Shown here: piece by piece, positions 1-11,809 of the stretch | Layout: each line of letters starts with the position of its first letter | How positions within the stretch are numbered: the first letter of the stretch is position 1 | From: Candidatus Magnetocorallium paracelense | Lineage (GTDB): Bacteria > Nitrospirota > Thermodesulfovibrionia > Thermodesulfovibrionales > Magnetobacteriaceae | Length of the DNA stretch: 64,000 nt | Assembly (NCBI GenBank): GCA_029001845.1 | Contig: JAREWP010000010.1 | Span: forward strand, 22,559 to 86,558 | Direction: 5' to 3' | Translations under genes and position numbers: made by a program | The notes under the pieces: model-generated | Told to the model about the DNA's origin: nothing | Database searches by the model: none | The model's input: only the letters and a program-made list of their open reading frames with translations

Positions 1-757
1 CTGCTTCGGGCGTATCGTCTACAATAAAATCTATCCCCGTGGCTGCTTCGAGGGCTCTGATGTTTCTGCCCTCTCTGCCTATTATTCTTCCCTTCATCTC
101 GTCGCTTGGTAAGGTAACAGCAGTTACCGTGGCGTCGGATACATATTCGCTGGCATATCTCTGAATGGCAAGACCTATCACATTGCGTGCGTTTTTGGCG
201 GCCTCTTCCTTTGCTTCCTGATCCATTTGCTTAATGAGTTTGGCCTTTTCGAATCTGGCCTCCTCTTCGACCTTCTGGAGCAGTTGCTGCTTTGCTTCGG
301 ACGAAGTCAGACCGGACAGTTGCTCGAGCTTTTGAGTCTCTTCCTGAAGCAGTTTTTCGTATTGCTTCTCCTTACTTGACAGATTCCTCTCCTTTTTCCC
401 GAAATCTTTTTCCCTTCGCAAAAGCTCGCCTTCCCTCTTTTCGAACTGGTCTATCTTCCTCTCCAGGGATTCCTCCCTGTGGCGAAGCCTTTTTTCTGTC
501 TGATTCAGTTCATATTTTCTCTCTTTAAGTTCCTTTTCGAGTTCTGATTTTGCCTGAATTCTGCTGTCCTTTGCCTCGAGGGAGGCTTCTTTCTTAATTC
601 TGTCGGCCTCCTTTTGGGCGTCGTCGATCAATACTCTCTGTTTTTCTTCCAGAGAGGAGTATCTTTTCTCGAAACTGTTTTTAAAATAAACAGCGATTGC
701 AATGCCTGGCAGAAAACCGATGCCTACTGCTATGAGGAGATATATATTGCTATCCAT
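1..757 (-). CDS. rny: Ribonuclease Y, N-terminal part (cut by window edge)
   Basis: Membrane-anchored endoribonuclease that starts mRNA decay. The minus-strand reading begins at ATG 757 with an AGGAGG site just upstream and stays open to the window edge (about 252 codons visible). Visible parts are an N-terminal membrane helix (about residues 5-25), a long charged Lys/Glu/Arg/Gln coiled coil (about 30-190), and the start of the KH domain with the [15 protein letters not shown] motif. The HD catalytic domain lies outside the window. The start overlaps the last 8 nt of rarA, so the two are probably translationally coupled. The identification is firm because the anchor, coiled coil and KH order is specific for RNase Y. 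Confidence 0.95.
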   Translation of the reverse strand, partial: MDSNIYLLIAVGIGFLPGIAIAVYFKNSFEKRYSSLEEKQRVLIDDAQKEADRIKKEASLEAKDSRIQAKSELEKELKERKYELNQTEKRLRHREESLERKIDQFEKREGELLRREKDFGKKERNLSSKEKQYEKLLQEETQKLEQLSGLTSSEAKQQLLQKVEEEARFEKAKLIKQMDQEAKEEAAKNARNVIGLAIQRYASEYVSDATVTAVTLPSDEMKGRIIGREGRNIRALEAATGIDFIVDDTPEA

Positions 758-2021
758 TCTCTCTTTGCCTCCTGGTTGCTAATCTTTTCTTAATCTCAAA
801 TTCGAAGCCTTCCTCTGAGGGCTCATAAAAAATTTTTTTGTTTGTCATATAATCCTGTTCAACATAATGACCGTTGTAATCGTGGGGGTATTTGTAGCCT
901 TGAACCCCGAGCCTGAGAGCACCGGCATAACCGGAACCTTTCAGGTGATCCGGCACAGGGCGGGCAGGCTCTTTACGCACTGCCTCGGTTGCAGATTCCA
1001 ATGCCATATAGCAGGCGTTGCTTTTCGGAGCCGAGGCAATGTAGATAGCGGCCTGGGAGAGTGGTATTCTCCCTTCGGGCATCCCTATCCTCTCTACTGA
1101 CAGTAAAGCCGAGACTGCCAGACCAAGGGCTGCAGGATCGGCATTGCCTACATCCTCGGACGCACATATTACAATCCTTCTGCCTATAAAAAGCGGGTCC
1201 TCGCCTGCTTCCAGCATTTTTGCAAGCCAATAGGCCGTGGCGTCCGGATCGGAACCTCTCATGCTTTTGATGAAAGCGGAAATGATGTCGTAGTGCTCAT
1301 TTACATCATAATATATCGTTTTATCGTGAACGATTTTTTTAAGATGCTCGATATCGATGACGGGTGAAGTCTCTTTTCCGGAGGAGAGATAAGCCAGTTC
1401 AAGAATATTCAATGCTTTTCTGGCGTCGCCGTCTGCCTTATTAATTATATAATCCGCGGCGTCATCTTCGAGAATAATACCCTTTTCGCCTAAAGCCCTC
1501 TTATCGGACAGAGCCTTACTCAGTATTGACCGAACATTTTCATTGGTAAGAGGGGTAAATTTAAAAATGAGCGTCCTTGACGACAGGGCCGGTATCAGGG
1601 CGAAAAAAGGATTTTCCGTTGTAGCCCCTACAAGTGTAATTTCTCCTCTTTCAATATGAGGTAAAAGAGCGTCTTGCTGAACCTTGTTAAATCTGTGAAT
1701 TTCGTCGATAAAGACCAGAGTTTTTACTGATCTTGCTTTTTTGACGGCCTCTCTGATCTCTTTGACGCCCGATGTGACGGCATTGATCTCAATAAATTCC
1801 GCCTTTGTCTTTTTTGCGATTATGTGGGCCAGGGCAGTTTTGCCCGTACCGGGCGGACCGTAGAAGATAACCGATATTATCCTGTCATTTTCAATAATGC
1901 TTCTAAGAGCCCGGCCTTTGGACAAAATATGGTCCTGGCCTATCATATCGGAAAGGTCAGAGGGTTTCAGTCTCCATGCCAAGGGAAAATCCCTTTCTTT
2001 TAAATTGTCAAAAAGATCCAA
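750..2021 (-). CDS. rarA: Replication-associated recombination protein A (AAA+ ATPase)
   Basis: RarA/MgsA-type clamp-loader-like AAA+ ATPase acting at stalled replication forks. The 423-aa length is normal for the family. It has Walker A GPPGTGKT near residue 55, Walker [11 protein letters not shown] near 105, the GATTENPFF sensor segment, and the RarA C-terminal domain with NACYMAL and [13 protein letters not shown]. The reading starts at TTG (2021) because no ATG precedes the conserved N-terminus. Its Shine-Dalgarno is weak. Its 3' end overlaps the rny start by 8 nt, so it is the upstream member of a rarA-rny operon. Confidence 0.95.
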   Translation of the reverse strand: MDLFDNLKERDFPLAWRLKPSDLSDMIGQDHILSKGRALRSIIENDRIISVIFYGPPGTGKTALAHIIAKKTKAEFIEINAVTSGVKEIREAVKKARSVKTLVFIDEIHRFNKVQQDALLPHIERGEITLVGATTENPFFALIPALSSRTLIFKFTPLTNENVRSILSKALSDKRALGEKGIILEDDAADYIINKADGDARKALNILELAYLSSGKETSPVIDIEHLKKIVHDKTIYYDVNEHYDIISAFIKSMRGSDPDATAYWLAKMLEAGEDPLFIGRRIVICASEDVGNADPAALGLAVSALLSVERIGMPEGRIPLSQAAIYIASAPKSNACYMALESATEAVRKEPARPVPDHLKGSGYAGALRLGVQGYKYPHDYNGHYVEQDYMTNKKIFYEPSEEGFEFEIKKRLATRRQRENG

Positions 2022-2923
2022 ACTCAGCAGTTTTTCCCTTCAGTCGAGTAATAATCCGTTAAATCAACATCTGTCAATGAGATTAAGAGGAACCCCGGCT
2101 AAATAAATATGCTGCGTCCTCGAAGAGAAGTCCGTCGGCCCGGGCAATATGAAAAAAGCCAATACACCGAGGAAAACGTTCCCTTTCGCGGGCTCAATAA
2201 TCTCTGCCGAAACGTAGATCGGTACGGCAGTTGTTTTGACAGACGCATTAAGAAAACAAGACAAAAAGTGTAGGGAAGGATTTCAGGAGGTAGCTATATT
2301 GTATCGATAAGCATAAAGTAATATGTACACAGAGCATTAGCCCGTAAGATATTACCTGAAGTGCAGAGCTTTAATATCTCAATTGAAATGCAGTATATGT
2401 GTCATATCTTTAGCCTTACTATAATAAATTTCCATTGAAAGGTAACCAGAAACTTTTGTTTATATAAACACTCCTTAAATTTTCCCTGAAAAAAGTTAAA
2501 AACATGATATATATTAAATAAGCTCGAATAATCTGAGACGACTATCCGGAGACTTAATCGGCTCCTTGAAAAAAATAAACCCGCCCATGTGGTGAGGATA
2601 TAAGATTAGATCCGCCATTTTTAACAAAAATGGGTGTTCTGAAAGATACGTCCGGCTTCCGGCGTAACCGGCATGCACTCAGTAATCTTTACTCAAACTC
2701 CCTGACGTCTAATGTTCGGATCAACTTTGCATATCACAAACACCAACAGGGCAGGCGTCTTTACTTCGTATAAATACACAACTCTCTCGGATTAATAAGC
2801 AGGTAAAACACGGTGTTTAGGTTTTAGAAATCCGAGTGGCTTCAAACATACCTAATTTATACCAAAAAAGGCGTATTAAAAGCAAGTGGGAGAGGAAGAA
2901 CGGGGAAATGATAAAATAGAAGC
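2022..2923. other. 900-bp intergenic region between divergent genes
   Basis: This stretch separates rarA (minus) from the exonuclease gene (plus), so it must hold divergent promoters. I see no RNA gene and no convincing coding sequence. A 66-codon TTG reading frame at 2064-2264 on the minus strand has no ribosome site. An 8-bp hairpin with a 3-nt loop (2615-2633) is the only clear secondary structure. Confidence 0.5.
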
Positions 2924-4141
2924 ATGAATCTGAAAGAGAAATTGAGGATCATTCATAAAAGTAAACGTTCTCCATCCACGGAGGCGCCTGCACTTAGAGA
3001 CTCTCTCGATTCCTTATTCCGACATAGAAAAAGCCGTCGCAGCAGAGACATAGAGAATGTTGTCGAGGGAGAGACCGTAAAGACCGAATATGGTGAAGTT
3101 TTTGTCTCGGAAACCGTTACCGATATCCTTTATAAGGAGAAAATCGATGAACTGACTTCTGCTTTTCAGGCAACTCTGTCAGGTAAAGCAGATCGTATAA
3201 CTCATGAGCTCCATAAAACGCTTTTTCTAGACCTGGAAACAACCGGCCTTTCCGGCGGCGCAGGAAACTATGCATTCCTGATCGGAATCGGTCTGTTCTC
3301 AGAGGGTAGATTTACAGTCAAACAATTCTTTTTAAAAGAATTTGTATTTGAAAGAGCAATGCTTTTTTTGGTGGAAAATCTTCTTGCTCCATTTTCGCAT
3401 TTTGTATCATATAACGGCAAATCCTATGATATCCCCTTTCTTATTAATCGTTATGTCTTGTGCGGTCTGAGCACTACAATACCTGAAAAGAGCCATACAG
3501 ATCTACTTTATCCTTCAAGAGTATTGTGGAAAGGTTTGCTCGATTCGCTGAAATTTTCTTCTATAGAAAGATTCATATTTAAGAAAGAACGAACCTGCGA
3601 TATTCCGGGCGCCTTAATTCCCTCTGCATACTTTGAGTATCAAAGAGAGGGAGTGCTGAGGAATATGAAAGAAATTTTTCACCACAACCTTGACGATATC
3701 ATCGGTCTTTTTCTGCTCTACCATGAATTGTCTCTAAGGTTCTCTATGCCATGGAAGTATAAAGGCATAAGGCTCCCTCTGGCGAAGCACCTCTTTGATC
3801 GATTTCCCGACAGGGCTGCGACCCTTTTGAAGTCTATTTTAAATGATTCAACAGACAGAAAAGAAACCTATGACGCTATGAATCTCCTTTCCATTTATCA
3901 TAAAAGAAGGAATGGATATACGCAGGCCCTGTCGCTCTGGAAATCGATGATAGAACTTGCGCCGGCAGAGTCAACAGCTCCATTTATTGAGCTTGCCAAG
4001 TATTATGAGCACAAGAGGAAAGATTACAATGCCGCTCTGGCGATGCTGGATCGTCTTTTGGCGGCATCCCATAAAACCGACGACAATATCGCTCACCGTC
4101 GAAACAGAATCAGGGGGAAAATAAGTAAAAAAAGTAAATAA
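2924..4141 (+). CDS. RNase H-like DEDD exonuclease domain protein with C-terminal TPR-like region (YprB type)
   Basis: The 405-aa protein carries a predicted 3'-5' exonuclease fold of the RNase_H_2/YprB group. The exo I motif is FLDLETTGLSGGAGNY (about residues 101-116), the exo II region is VSYNGKSYDIPFL (about 165-178), and the exo III-like part is HHNLDDIIGLFLLYHE. The last 110 residues are helical repeats resembling TPRs. ATG 2924 follows a purine-rich stretch. It is transcribed toward the response regulator, 70 nt downstream, which has its own promoter. The nuclease class is clear. The substrate is unknown. Confidence 0.85.
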   Translation: MNLKEKLRIIHKSKRSPSTEAPALRDSLDSLFRHRKSRRSRDIENVVEGETVKTEYGEVFVSETVTDILYKEKIDELTSAFQATLSGKADRITHELHKTLFLDLETTGLSGGAGNYAFLIGIGLFSEGRFTVKQFFLKEFVFERAMLFLVENLLAPFSHFVSYNGKSYDIPFLINRYVLCGLSTTIPEKSHTDLLYPSRVLWKGLLDSLKFSSIERFIFKKERTCDIPGALIPSAYFEYQREGVLRNMKEIFHHNLDDIIGLFLLYHELSLRFSMPWKYKGIRLPLAKHLFDRFPDRAATLLKSILNDSTDRKETYDAMNLLSIYHKRRNGYTQALSLWKSMIELAPAESTAPFIELAKYYEHKRKDYNAALAMLDRLLAASHKTDDNIAHRRNRIRGKISKKSK

Positions 4142-4174
4142 ATTTTTGAATCTCAATTTGCATAGTTTTTTATG

Positions 4175-4204
4175 TTGAAAAAACACAACCTCTGGTTGTA
4201 TAAT
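4175..4204 (+). promoter_or_regulatory. Sigma70-type promoter with dyad operator in the spacer
   Basis: TTGAAA (4175-4180), an 18-nt spacer and a perfect TATAAT (4199-4204) lie just before the receiver gene at 4212. The spacer holds a perfect 6-bp dyad, acaacc-tct-ggttgt (4185-4199), touching the -10 box, which could be a repressor site. Transcription would start about 6-8 nt after the -10 box, at or next to the ATG, so the mRNA would be leaderless. This is an inference from spacing only. Confidence 0.6.
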
Positions 4205-4211
4205 ACTCATT

Positions 4212-4598
4212 ATGAAAATACTTATAGTTGATGATGAGTATTATATCTGCGAGTACATCGAAGATTTACTGGAGTTTGGCGGGTTTAAATCGACTACTGT
4301 CTCAACAATAAATAAAGCGAAAGATCTTGTAAAAAGTGAACCCTTTGACATTGCCATCATAGATTATCATTTGAAAGACGGTTTGGGAGTGGAAGTAATT
4401 AAAGCAATCAGAAGCTTCAAACAGAGGACAGTAGTAATAGGAATGAGCGGTTCTGAAATGGGAAGTGTTTTCTATAAGGCCGGAGCTGATTACTTTATGA
4501 AAAAACCATTCGATCCCCTTTGGCTGCTTGAAATCCTCAAAAAAAGAGAGCAAAACTTCAATGATTCGCAGCCTCTTTCTTCTTCTTCTGTCGATTAA
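4212..4598 (+). CDS. Stand-alone response regulator receiver (CheY-like)
   Basis: A 128-aa single REC domain. It has the acidic pair in IVDDE (residues 5-9), the phospho-acceptor Asp in IIDYHL (about 53), a Ser switch residue in GMSGSE, and Lys in MKKPFDP (about 100). There is no output domain, so it would act by protein-protein contact in a phosphorelay. It has its own strong promoter upstream and no Shine-Dalgarno, consistent with leaderless translation. A cognate kinase is not adjacent. Confidence 0.9.
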   Translation: MKILIVDDEYYICEYIEDLLEFGGFKSTTVSTINKAKDLVKSEPFDIAIIDYHLKDGLGVEVIKAIRSFKQRTVVIGMSGSEMGSVFYKAGADYFMKKPFDPLWLLEILKKREQNFNDSQPLSSSSVD

Positions 4599-4761
4599 TT
4601 TACCGTTGTCTTGATACAAAGTCTGAGTAACCGTATAAGAGGAACTGAGGTCAGTTAATATAATAAGAATCTGAGTTACTTTTTTTCTTGTGAAAGGCTA
4701 GCGGCTGAAAGAGATTAAATTTTTTTTTATAAAAGCCGATAAATTATTACATATTACTGAT

Positions 4762-4808
4762 CAATGTCATTCACTTAAGCGGTGAAGCGCCTTAAGTGAA
4801 TGACATTG
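4762..4808. repeat. Perfect 18-bp inverted repeat upstream of a small gene
   Basis: Arms at 4762-4779 (caatgtcattcacttaag) and 4791-4808 are exact reverse complements around an 11-nt loop. The element ends 12 nt before the AAGGAGGT ribosome site of the 58-aa gene, so it lies in its leader or promoter. There is no T-tract after it, which makes a simple terminator unlikely. It could be an operator, an attenuating stem or the relic of a mobile palindrome. Confidence 0.8.
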
Positions 4809-4837
4809 TATTACGATAACAAGGAGGTTAAAATAAT

Positions 4838-5014
4838 ATGAGCTTTATGATATACGACCTTGAAGAAATGAGAAAAAGAGTCGGCTATAAAAAGAAGTAT
4901 TGGAATGAGATAACCGAGCTGTTGGTAAAAGCGAAAATAGCCGGTGACGATATTTACAAAATATTTCAACAGAAAAACGATATAAAGATGTCGGAGCCTC
5001 ATCTTTTCTGTTGA
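4838..5014 (+). CDS. 58-aa small protein, unknown function
   Basis: A short reading frame starts at ATG 4838 with a near-perfect AAGGAGGT site at 4821-4828 and ends at TGA 5014. The product begins MSFMIYDLEEMRKRVGYKKK and is basic and helical-looking, with a K/R-rich middle and one Cys at the end. It has no signal peptide or membrane helix. It is bracketed by an 18-bp inverted repeat upstream and a 10-bp stem-loop downstream. I do not recognise a family. A small DNA- or RNA-binding regulator is possible but only a guess. Confidence 0.65.
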   Translation: MSFMIYDLEEMRKRVGYKKKYWNEITELLVKAKIAGDDIYKIFQQKNDIKMSEPHLFC

Positions 5015-5015
5015 T

Positions 5016-5047
5016 TCGATTTACAACTCTTTTTCATTGTAAATCGA
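5016..5047 (+). other. 10-bp stem-loop immediately after the small gene
   Basis: tcgatttaca (5016-5025) pairs with tgtaaatcga (5038-5047) around a pyrimidine-rich 12-nt loop, starting two bases after the stop codon. It is AT-rich and lacks a following U-run, so it is a weak terminator at best. It may protect the 3' end of the transcript. Confidence 0.5.
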
Positions 5048-5267
5048 CCTCTAATCTCAGCTCGCTGTAAACGGATACTATTCTTGTTTACATTCCCCAC
5101 AAGAATGCACTAAACTATTTTATAACTACTCAGTGTTTTGGTTAAAGCAAAAAAGAATTTCTCTGCTTTACCGACCAAAGATAAAGTTTGTTCTTCTGTT
5201 GATTTGTTTTCCATATCTGAGGACCTTCAACCTTATAATAAATGACCTTACCAGTGACATTCCGGTT

Positions 5268-6290
5268 ATGACTTTTGAATTTAAAAATATAATCAAACAG
5301 CTTTCTTTTAACACATTTATTCCTTATTTTTATCCTGCCATTATGATGCCTCTGAAAAACTGGAGGAAGAAAGCGATTGGAATGTTGAGTTTCAATAGTG
5401 GAGAGAAAGTACTAATTCCCGGTGTCGGCAGCGGTCACGATTTACCATATCTTCCAAAGGATGTAAAAATAGTGGGCATAGACATTAGCGATGTTATGAT
5501 TAGCATCGCCGAGTCAAAATTAAGAATGTTCTCAAACATGGAAGATATTGCTCTGACTATTATGGACGCCGAGAACCTGGAATTTCCGGACAACACTTTC
5601 GATAAAGCGATTCTCGGACTTTTTCTTACATGTGTGTTCGATCCTCGTAAAGCATTTGCAGAGGTAGTCAGAGTCGTTAAAAATGACGGTGAAATTCTGG
5701 TGTACGATCATCTTATAAGAAAAAAAATGTGGTCTTCCCATATACTCGAATATATGGACACAATTATGAAGTATAATTTTTGTAGTATAATCAGGAGTTT
5801 TGATGATATAATTGAGGGACAACCTGTCAGAGTCATACATAATATTCCCGGAGACCCTTTAGGTTTTGTAAAGGGATTTTTATTGCGAAAGGATCTTAAA
5901 ATGGAATCGGAAGAAAAAATTAAGGATTTAAGAATTTTATATGTCGAAGACGATTCGATTGTAAGAGAAGGTATCGCCAGATTTATTCGCAGACGATGCA
6001 AAGAGGTGCATGTCGCTGAAAACGGAAAAGAGGGGTTGGAGTTATTTAAAAACACCAGACCGGATATTGTTATTACTGATGTCGCAATGCCTGTTATGGA
6101 CGGTTTGGATATGATCAAAAGAATCTTTGAGATTAATGAAGACCAGCCTATCATAATAACGACAGCATATAACGACAGTGATCACAGAAGCGAAAAAGTC
6201 TGCACCAACCTGATAAAACCCATTGTTAAGGAGGAGTTGCTTGCGGAAATAGCCAGGTGCTCCGAAAAGTGTAGAATATCGAATAATTAA
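5268..6290 (+). CDS. SAM-dependent methyltransferase fused to a C-terminal receiver domain
   Basis: A class I methyltransferase (Methyltransf_11-like) occupies about residues 1-215. Motif I is VLIPGVGSGHD, followed by the acidic GIDIS, and the post-I part is MDAENLEFPDNTFD. A full CheY-like REC domain follows at about 224-340, with YVEDD, phospho-acceptor Asp in ITDVAMPVMDG, and Lys in IKPIV. The methyltransferase resembles small-molecule or phospholipid N-methyltransferases, but the substrate is unknown. The frame is open from GTG 5133. I prefer ATG 5268 because the extra 45 residues look non-conserved. Neither start has a good ribosome site. A phosphorylation-controlled methyltransferase is implied. 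Confidence 0.8.
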   Translation: MTFEFKNIIKQLSFNTFIPYFYPAIMMPLKNWRKKAIGMLSFNSGEKVLIPGVGSGHDLPYLPKDVKIVGIDISDVMISIAESKLRMFSNMEDIALTIMDAENLEFPDNTFDKAILGLFLTCVFDPRKAFAEVVRVVKNDGEILVYDHLIRKKMWSSHILEYMDTIMKYNFCSIIRSFDDIIEGQPVRVIHNIPGDPLGFVKGFLLRKDLKMESEEKIKDLRILYVEDDSIVREGIARFIRRRCKEVHVAENGKEGLELFKNTRPDIVITDVAMPVMDGLDMIKRIFEINEDQPIIITTAYNDSDHRSEKVCTNLIKPIVKEELLAEIARCSEKCRISNN

Positions 6291-6335
6291 AGGACTGCCT
6301 GGTTCATCATCGTTACAATCGTTCCTGGATATATA

Positions 6336-7868
6336 ATGCAGATCAAACACTCCGGTTATCTCTTTACCGGCGCTATTCTATTTTGTTACCTTCTCTTCAG
6401 CCTCTTTTTTATTTATTACAGATCTCTTACCTATGATGACGGTGTCTATCTTTATGCTGCAAAGCTCCTCTTTTCCGGGAAAGCACCTTATATCGATTTT
6501 GCCTACCCTCAGGGACCGCTTCTGATTTATGTGTACGGGACAATAGGAGAAACTTTCGGTTATGACATGTATGTCATACGGTTTTTTTCTTCTCTGCTCG
6601 CCTTGGGCGGACTTATCCTTACCATAAAGATCGCCTCATTAAGAGGGGGGCGCGAAGCCTCTACGCCTGCGTCATTATTGTATCTCACAGGTCTTTACGG
6701 AATCGCTCATTTTACGGTGCCTCAAATTTACGCTCTGACTTCTTTTCTGATTCTCCTTTCCCTCTATTTTGCTTGTTCCGGTCTTAATGATCGTTTGAGG
6801 GTTATTTTTGCCATTACATTTATTACGCTGGCTGCCGGCGTAAGACTCTCTGTTGCGCCTTTGATACCGATAAGCATAGTTTATTTATCGATTACTTCGA
6901 ATAAGAGGACATCGATATTTGCAGTAGCAACCATGACTGCTCTCCTGGTCTGCGGACTTGTTTACGGCCCTTATATGGCTTATGATTTCGAGTCTTTCAG
7001 ATATCATTTTCTGGGTACTCATCTGTATCCGGAGTCTCCTTTTTTTTTAAAGTTCTATAAAATTCTCTTTGTTACAACCGAAAACTGCTATAATTTTCCA
7101 TTTTTAATGCTGGCCTTCTTACTTTCCGTTGTTTTTTATTGTAAGGAGTGGCGGACAAAGAGTCACTCCTTCCGGCTTTACTCTTTTGAGTGGTATCTGA
7201 TCGCCATTGTTTTCGTGACTCTCACTGTTCATCTACTCCCGAGAGGCGCCGGGTACCCTGGCAGCTATTATAACAATCTCATCGCTCCTGCCATGTGCAT
7301 ACTGGCCGGGCGCATTATAAACGACTTTATCGAAAAGAAGAAATTAGAGAGTAAAAATGTGTCCCCTTTTGTCGCTGCAATCGTTTTGTTGAACTTGTTT
7401 ATAAACTTCCATGTATTGTTAACCTATAAAATTTTACGGCCAAATGAAGCAGGTTCTTCCTTTACCATGCCGGTAAAAATCTTAAAAGAGGCTTCAAGTT
7501 TCATCAGCCACATAACGGAGGAAGACGACGAGTTAATGGCTTTCAGCACATACATTCCCGTTCAGGCCGATCGTTTTGTAGTGCCGGGAATGGAAAAGGG
7601 TATTGCCTCTTACGCGCTCAGTGCAAAATGGGAGAGAGAGAAGTGTGAAGGCCTCCATCTCCTAAATCCGGAAATAATCAGGGATTATATAGTGCAAAGG
7701 AGAGCGGCAGTGGCTGCCTTTACCGAAGGCGAGCTTGAGATGCTTCTTGCAACAGGTAAGGAGCACAGACTTATCGAGCTGCTTGACGAAAATTACGAGT
7801 TTCTGAGATTTTTCAACAACTTCGGGCAACACTATACCCGGTTATTCGTTTATAAAGCAAGAACCTGA
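6336..7868 (+). CDS. Polytopic membrane glycosyltransferase-like protein (GT39/PMT-like)
   Basis: The 510-aa protein has about ten hydrophobic segments. Its first periplasmic loop carries the acidic pair YDDGVYLYAAKLLFSG typical of GT-C lipid-linked sugar transferases, where this Asp is catalytic. A C-terminal soluble portion (about 385-510) follows. It would move a sugar from a polyprenyl-phosphate donor at the outer face of the inner membrane. The acceptor cannot be predicted. It begins 45 nt after the methyltransferase-receiver gene on the same strand. Confidence 0.75.
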   Translation: MQIKHSGYLFTGAILFCYLLFSLFFIYYRSLTYDDGVYLYAAKLLFSGKAPYIDFAYPQGPLLIYVYGTIGETFGYDMYVIRFFSSLLALGGLILTIKIASLRGGREASTPASLLYLTGLYGIAHFTVPQIYALTSFLILLSLYFACSGLNDRLRVIFAITFITLAAGVRLSVAPLIPISIVYLSITSNKRTSIFAVATMTALLVCGLVYGPYMAYDFESFRYHFLGTHLYPESPFFLKFYKILFVTTENCYNFPFLMLAFLLSVVFYCKEWRTKSHSFRLYSFEWYLIAIVFVTLTVHLLPRGAGYPGSYYNNLIAPAMCILAGRIINDFIEKKKLESKNVSPFVAAIVLLNLFINFHVLLTYKILRPNEAGSSFTMPVKILKEASSFISHITEEDDELMAFSTYIPVQADRFVVPGMEKGIASYALSAKWEREKCEGLHLLNPEIIRDYIVQRRAAVAAFTEGELEMLLATGKEHRLIELLDENYEFLRFFNNFGQHYTRLFVYKART

Positions 7869-7935
7869 ACGGCCTTTGCTTACTTTTTTGCAGAGGCTGC
7901 CACATCTCCCCTGCCTTCTTGACAAATTAACATAA

Positions 7936-8214
7936 TTGAATTGGGATGGTGTTGAAAGTTTGGGTGTACGCTGGAACGGTGATAATTCTAATAGTGGCAT
8001 AGGCAATCCTCAATCGAGAGGCCTGGCGACATGGTTTATTGTTCCTAAAGAATTGCAAGAAGTAATTTTAGAGAAAGCAAAAGCTCTTTCAGGCCTTGAA
8101 AATGACATCCTTATGGCCGGCTACAAGGAAATGGCTCAAGATGAACAAACCGAAGAGGAAGCATTGCAATGGAGCGAATTGTTAATTGGGGATATTGTTC
8201 ATGAAACGTGTTGA
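7936..8214 (+). CDS. Small protein, possible antitoxin of a broken pair
   Basis: A 92-aa frame begins at TTG 7936. Its C-terminal part is helical and acidic (QTEEEALQWSELLIGDIVHE), like the tails of MazE-type and other small antitoxins. Its stop overlaps a second start (ATG 8201) whose first residues, MKRVEIHY, resemble the start of MazF toxins, but that frame loses resemblance within nine codons, where it runs into the neighbouring oxidoreductase gene. Expression is uncertain. The N-terminal half, with many Asn and Gly, is unlike classical antitoxins. Confidence 0.4.
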   Translation: MNWDGVESLGVRWNGDNSNSGIGNPQSRGLATWFIVPKELQEVILEKAKALSGLENDILMAGYKEMAQDEQTEEEALQWSELLIGDIVHETC

Positions 8215-8227
8215 GATTCATTATTCC
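8201..8227 (+). pseudogene. Possible 5' stub of a MazF-like toxin
   Basis: ATG 8201 overlaps the end of the preceding frame by 14 nt, as in many antitoxin-toxin operons. The first eight codons (MKRVEIHY) resemble the conserved MKRGEIxY start of MazF proteins. After that the frame runs antisense into the oxidoreductase gene and has no toxin-like features. The match is short and could be chance. Confidence 0.25.
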
Positions 8228-9317
8228 TTAACGTTTTTTTCCAGCTGTACACATTTAATCTCATCGAGTCTCATGAACCTCATACATCCGTTACAGGATA
8301 TGCAGTCGGCCTTTTCCTTACCTTCCATAAATTTTGAAGGTAGATCAGGCTCGCGAATAAGAGGTCTGGATATGGATGCCAGATCGGCGGTTCCGGTTTG
8401 GAGTATCTCTTCGGCAACCGATTTCGAACGGATTCCCCCTACAAGGATAACCGGAATTTTAAGTTCTGATTTGAATAACTTCGAATTTTCCCTGTAATAG
8501 GCTTCCTCTTTTTTATTGAGAATTTTGGTGCGGGCCGTTTTCAGGGCAGACTCATACATCCCTCCGCTTACTTCGATTGCACTGATTCCCACAGCTTCCA
8601 GTTTCTTTGCAATTCCAAGCGCTTCGTTGGGAAGCAAACCACCCTCAATATTGTCTTCTGCATTCATTTTAATCATTATGGGATAGTTGTCCCCGACCTC
8701 GCTCCTCATGGAGTTATACACTTCATTGAGGAAATGGAATCTCCTCTCTTCATCGCCTCCCCATTGATCGTCTCTTCTGTTTGTATGGGGTGAGAGAAAC
8801 CCACTGACAAGGTAGCCGTGAGCTCCATGTATCTGTATTCCGTCAAATCCGGAAAGCTTCGCTCTCCTTGCGGCATCTCCAAAGCAATCTATCATATGCC
8901 GAATTTCGTCGTCTGTCATCTCCTTTGGAGTGATCTTCGTGAAAGGATCGTATACAGAAGAAGGCGCTAAAGGAGGCATATCGTCAATTAACTTTGGAAT
9001 GCATTGTCTTCCGCCGTGAACGACTTGAATGATTATCTTACCGCCCAAGTCGTGAACGGCATCTGTCAGGCGCCTGAAACCTTTGACAAATTCGTCTTTA
9101 TAGATGCCGGTCATTTGCGGGACTGAGCGCCCGGAAGGATGGACCAGTGCATTACCGGTAATAATCAATCCTGTTCCTCCCCTTGCCAGCTCCTTGTAGA
9201 ATTCTATTAAAGAGTCTGTGACAAACTCTTTTTCGTCGGCTCTCTTTTCGTATGTAGCGGATCTTACTACTCTGTTTTTTAAATTGATACCCGATAGATC
9301 GAATGGTGTAAATAACA

Positions 9318-9318
<1 letters not shown>
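8221..9318 (-). CDS. NADH:flavin oxidoreductase, Old Yellow Enzyme family
   Basis: A 365-aa FMN-dependent TIM-barrel reductase. It starts MLFTPFDLSGINLKNRVV and has IQVVHGGRQ, HGAHGYLVSGFLSPHTNRRDDQWGG (active-site/FMN region), GGIRS and RPLIREPDL. A C-terminal cysteine cluster CISCNGC resembles the iron-sulfur ligands of the dienoyl-CoA reductase branch, although the large C-terminal flavodoxin-like domains are absent. The start is ATG 9318. It overlaps the pyrG stop as TAATG, so translation is coupled. A longer frame upstream is only pyrG sequence in another phase. The physiological substrate is not evident. Confidence 0.88.
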
Positions 9319-11722
<2,404 letters not shown>

Positions 11723-11809
11723 TGGCTGTTTAATTATTTATTTTGTTGCTTATAAGCTAAATCGTGCGTAAAGAGGTCTCAATATTTTTTATGCCATTAT
11801 TATACAAAT

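Noticed and set aside
2064..2264. 66-codon minus-strand frame in the rarA upstream region
   Set aside because: It starts at TTG with no ribosome site, shows no recognisable domain, and lies in a non-coding-looking stretch.
2615..2633. 8-bp hairpin in the rarA upstream region considered as a terminator
   Set aside because: It is A/T-rich, has no T-run and is upstream of both flanking genes.
4762..4808. 18-bp palindrome considered as an attC or a terminator
   Set aside because: Pairing is perfect without unpaired spacers or extrahelical bases, and no T-run follows. It is reported only as a palindrome.
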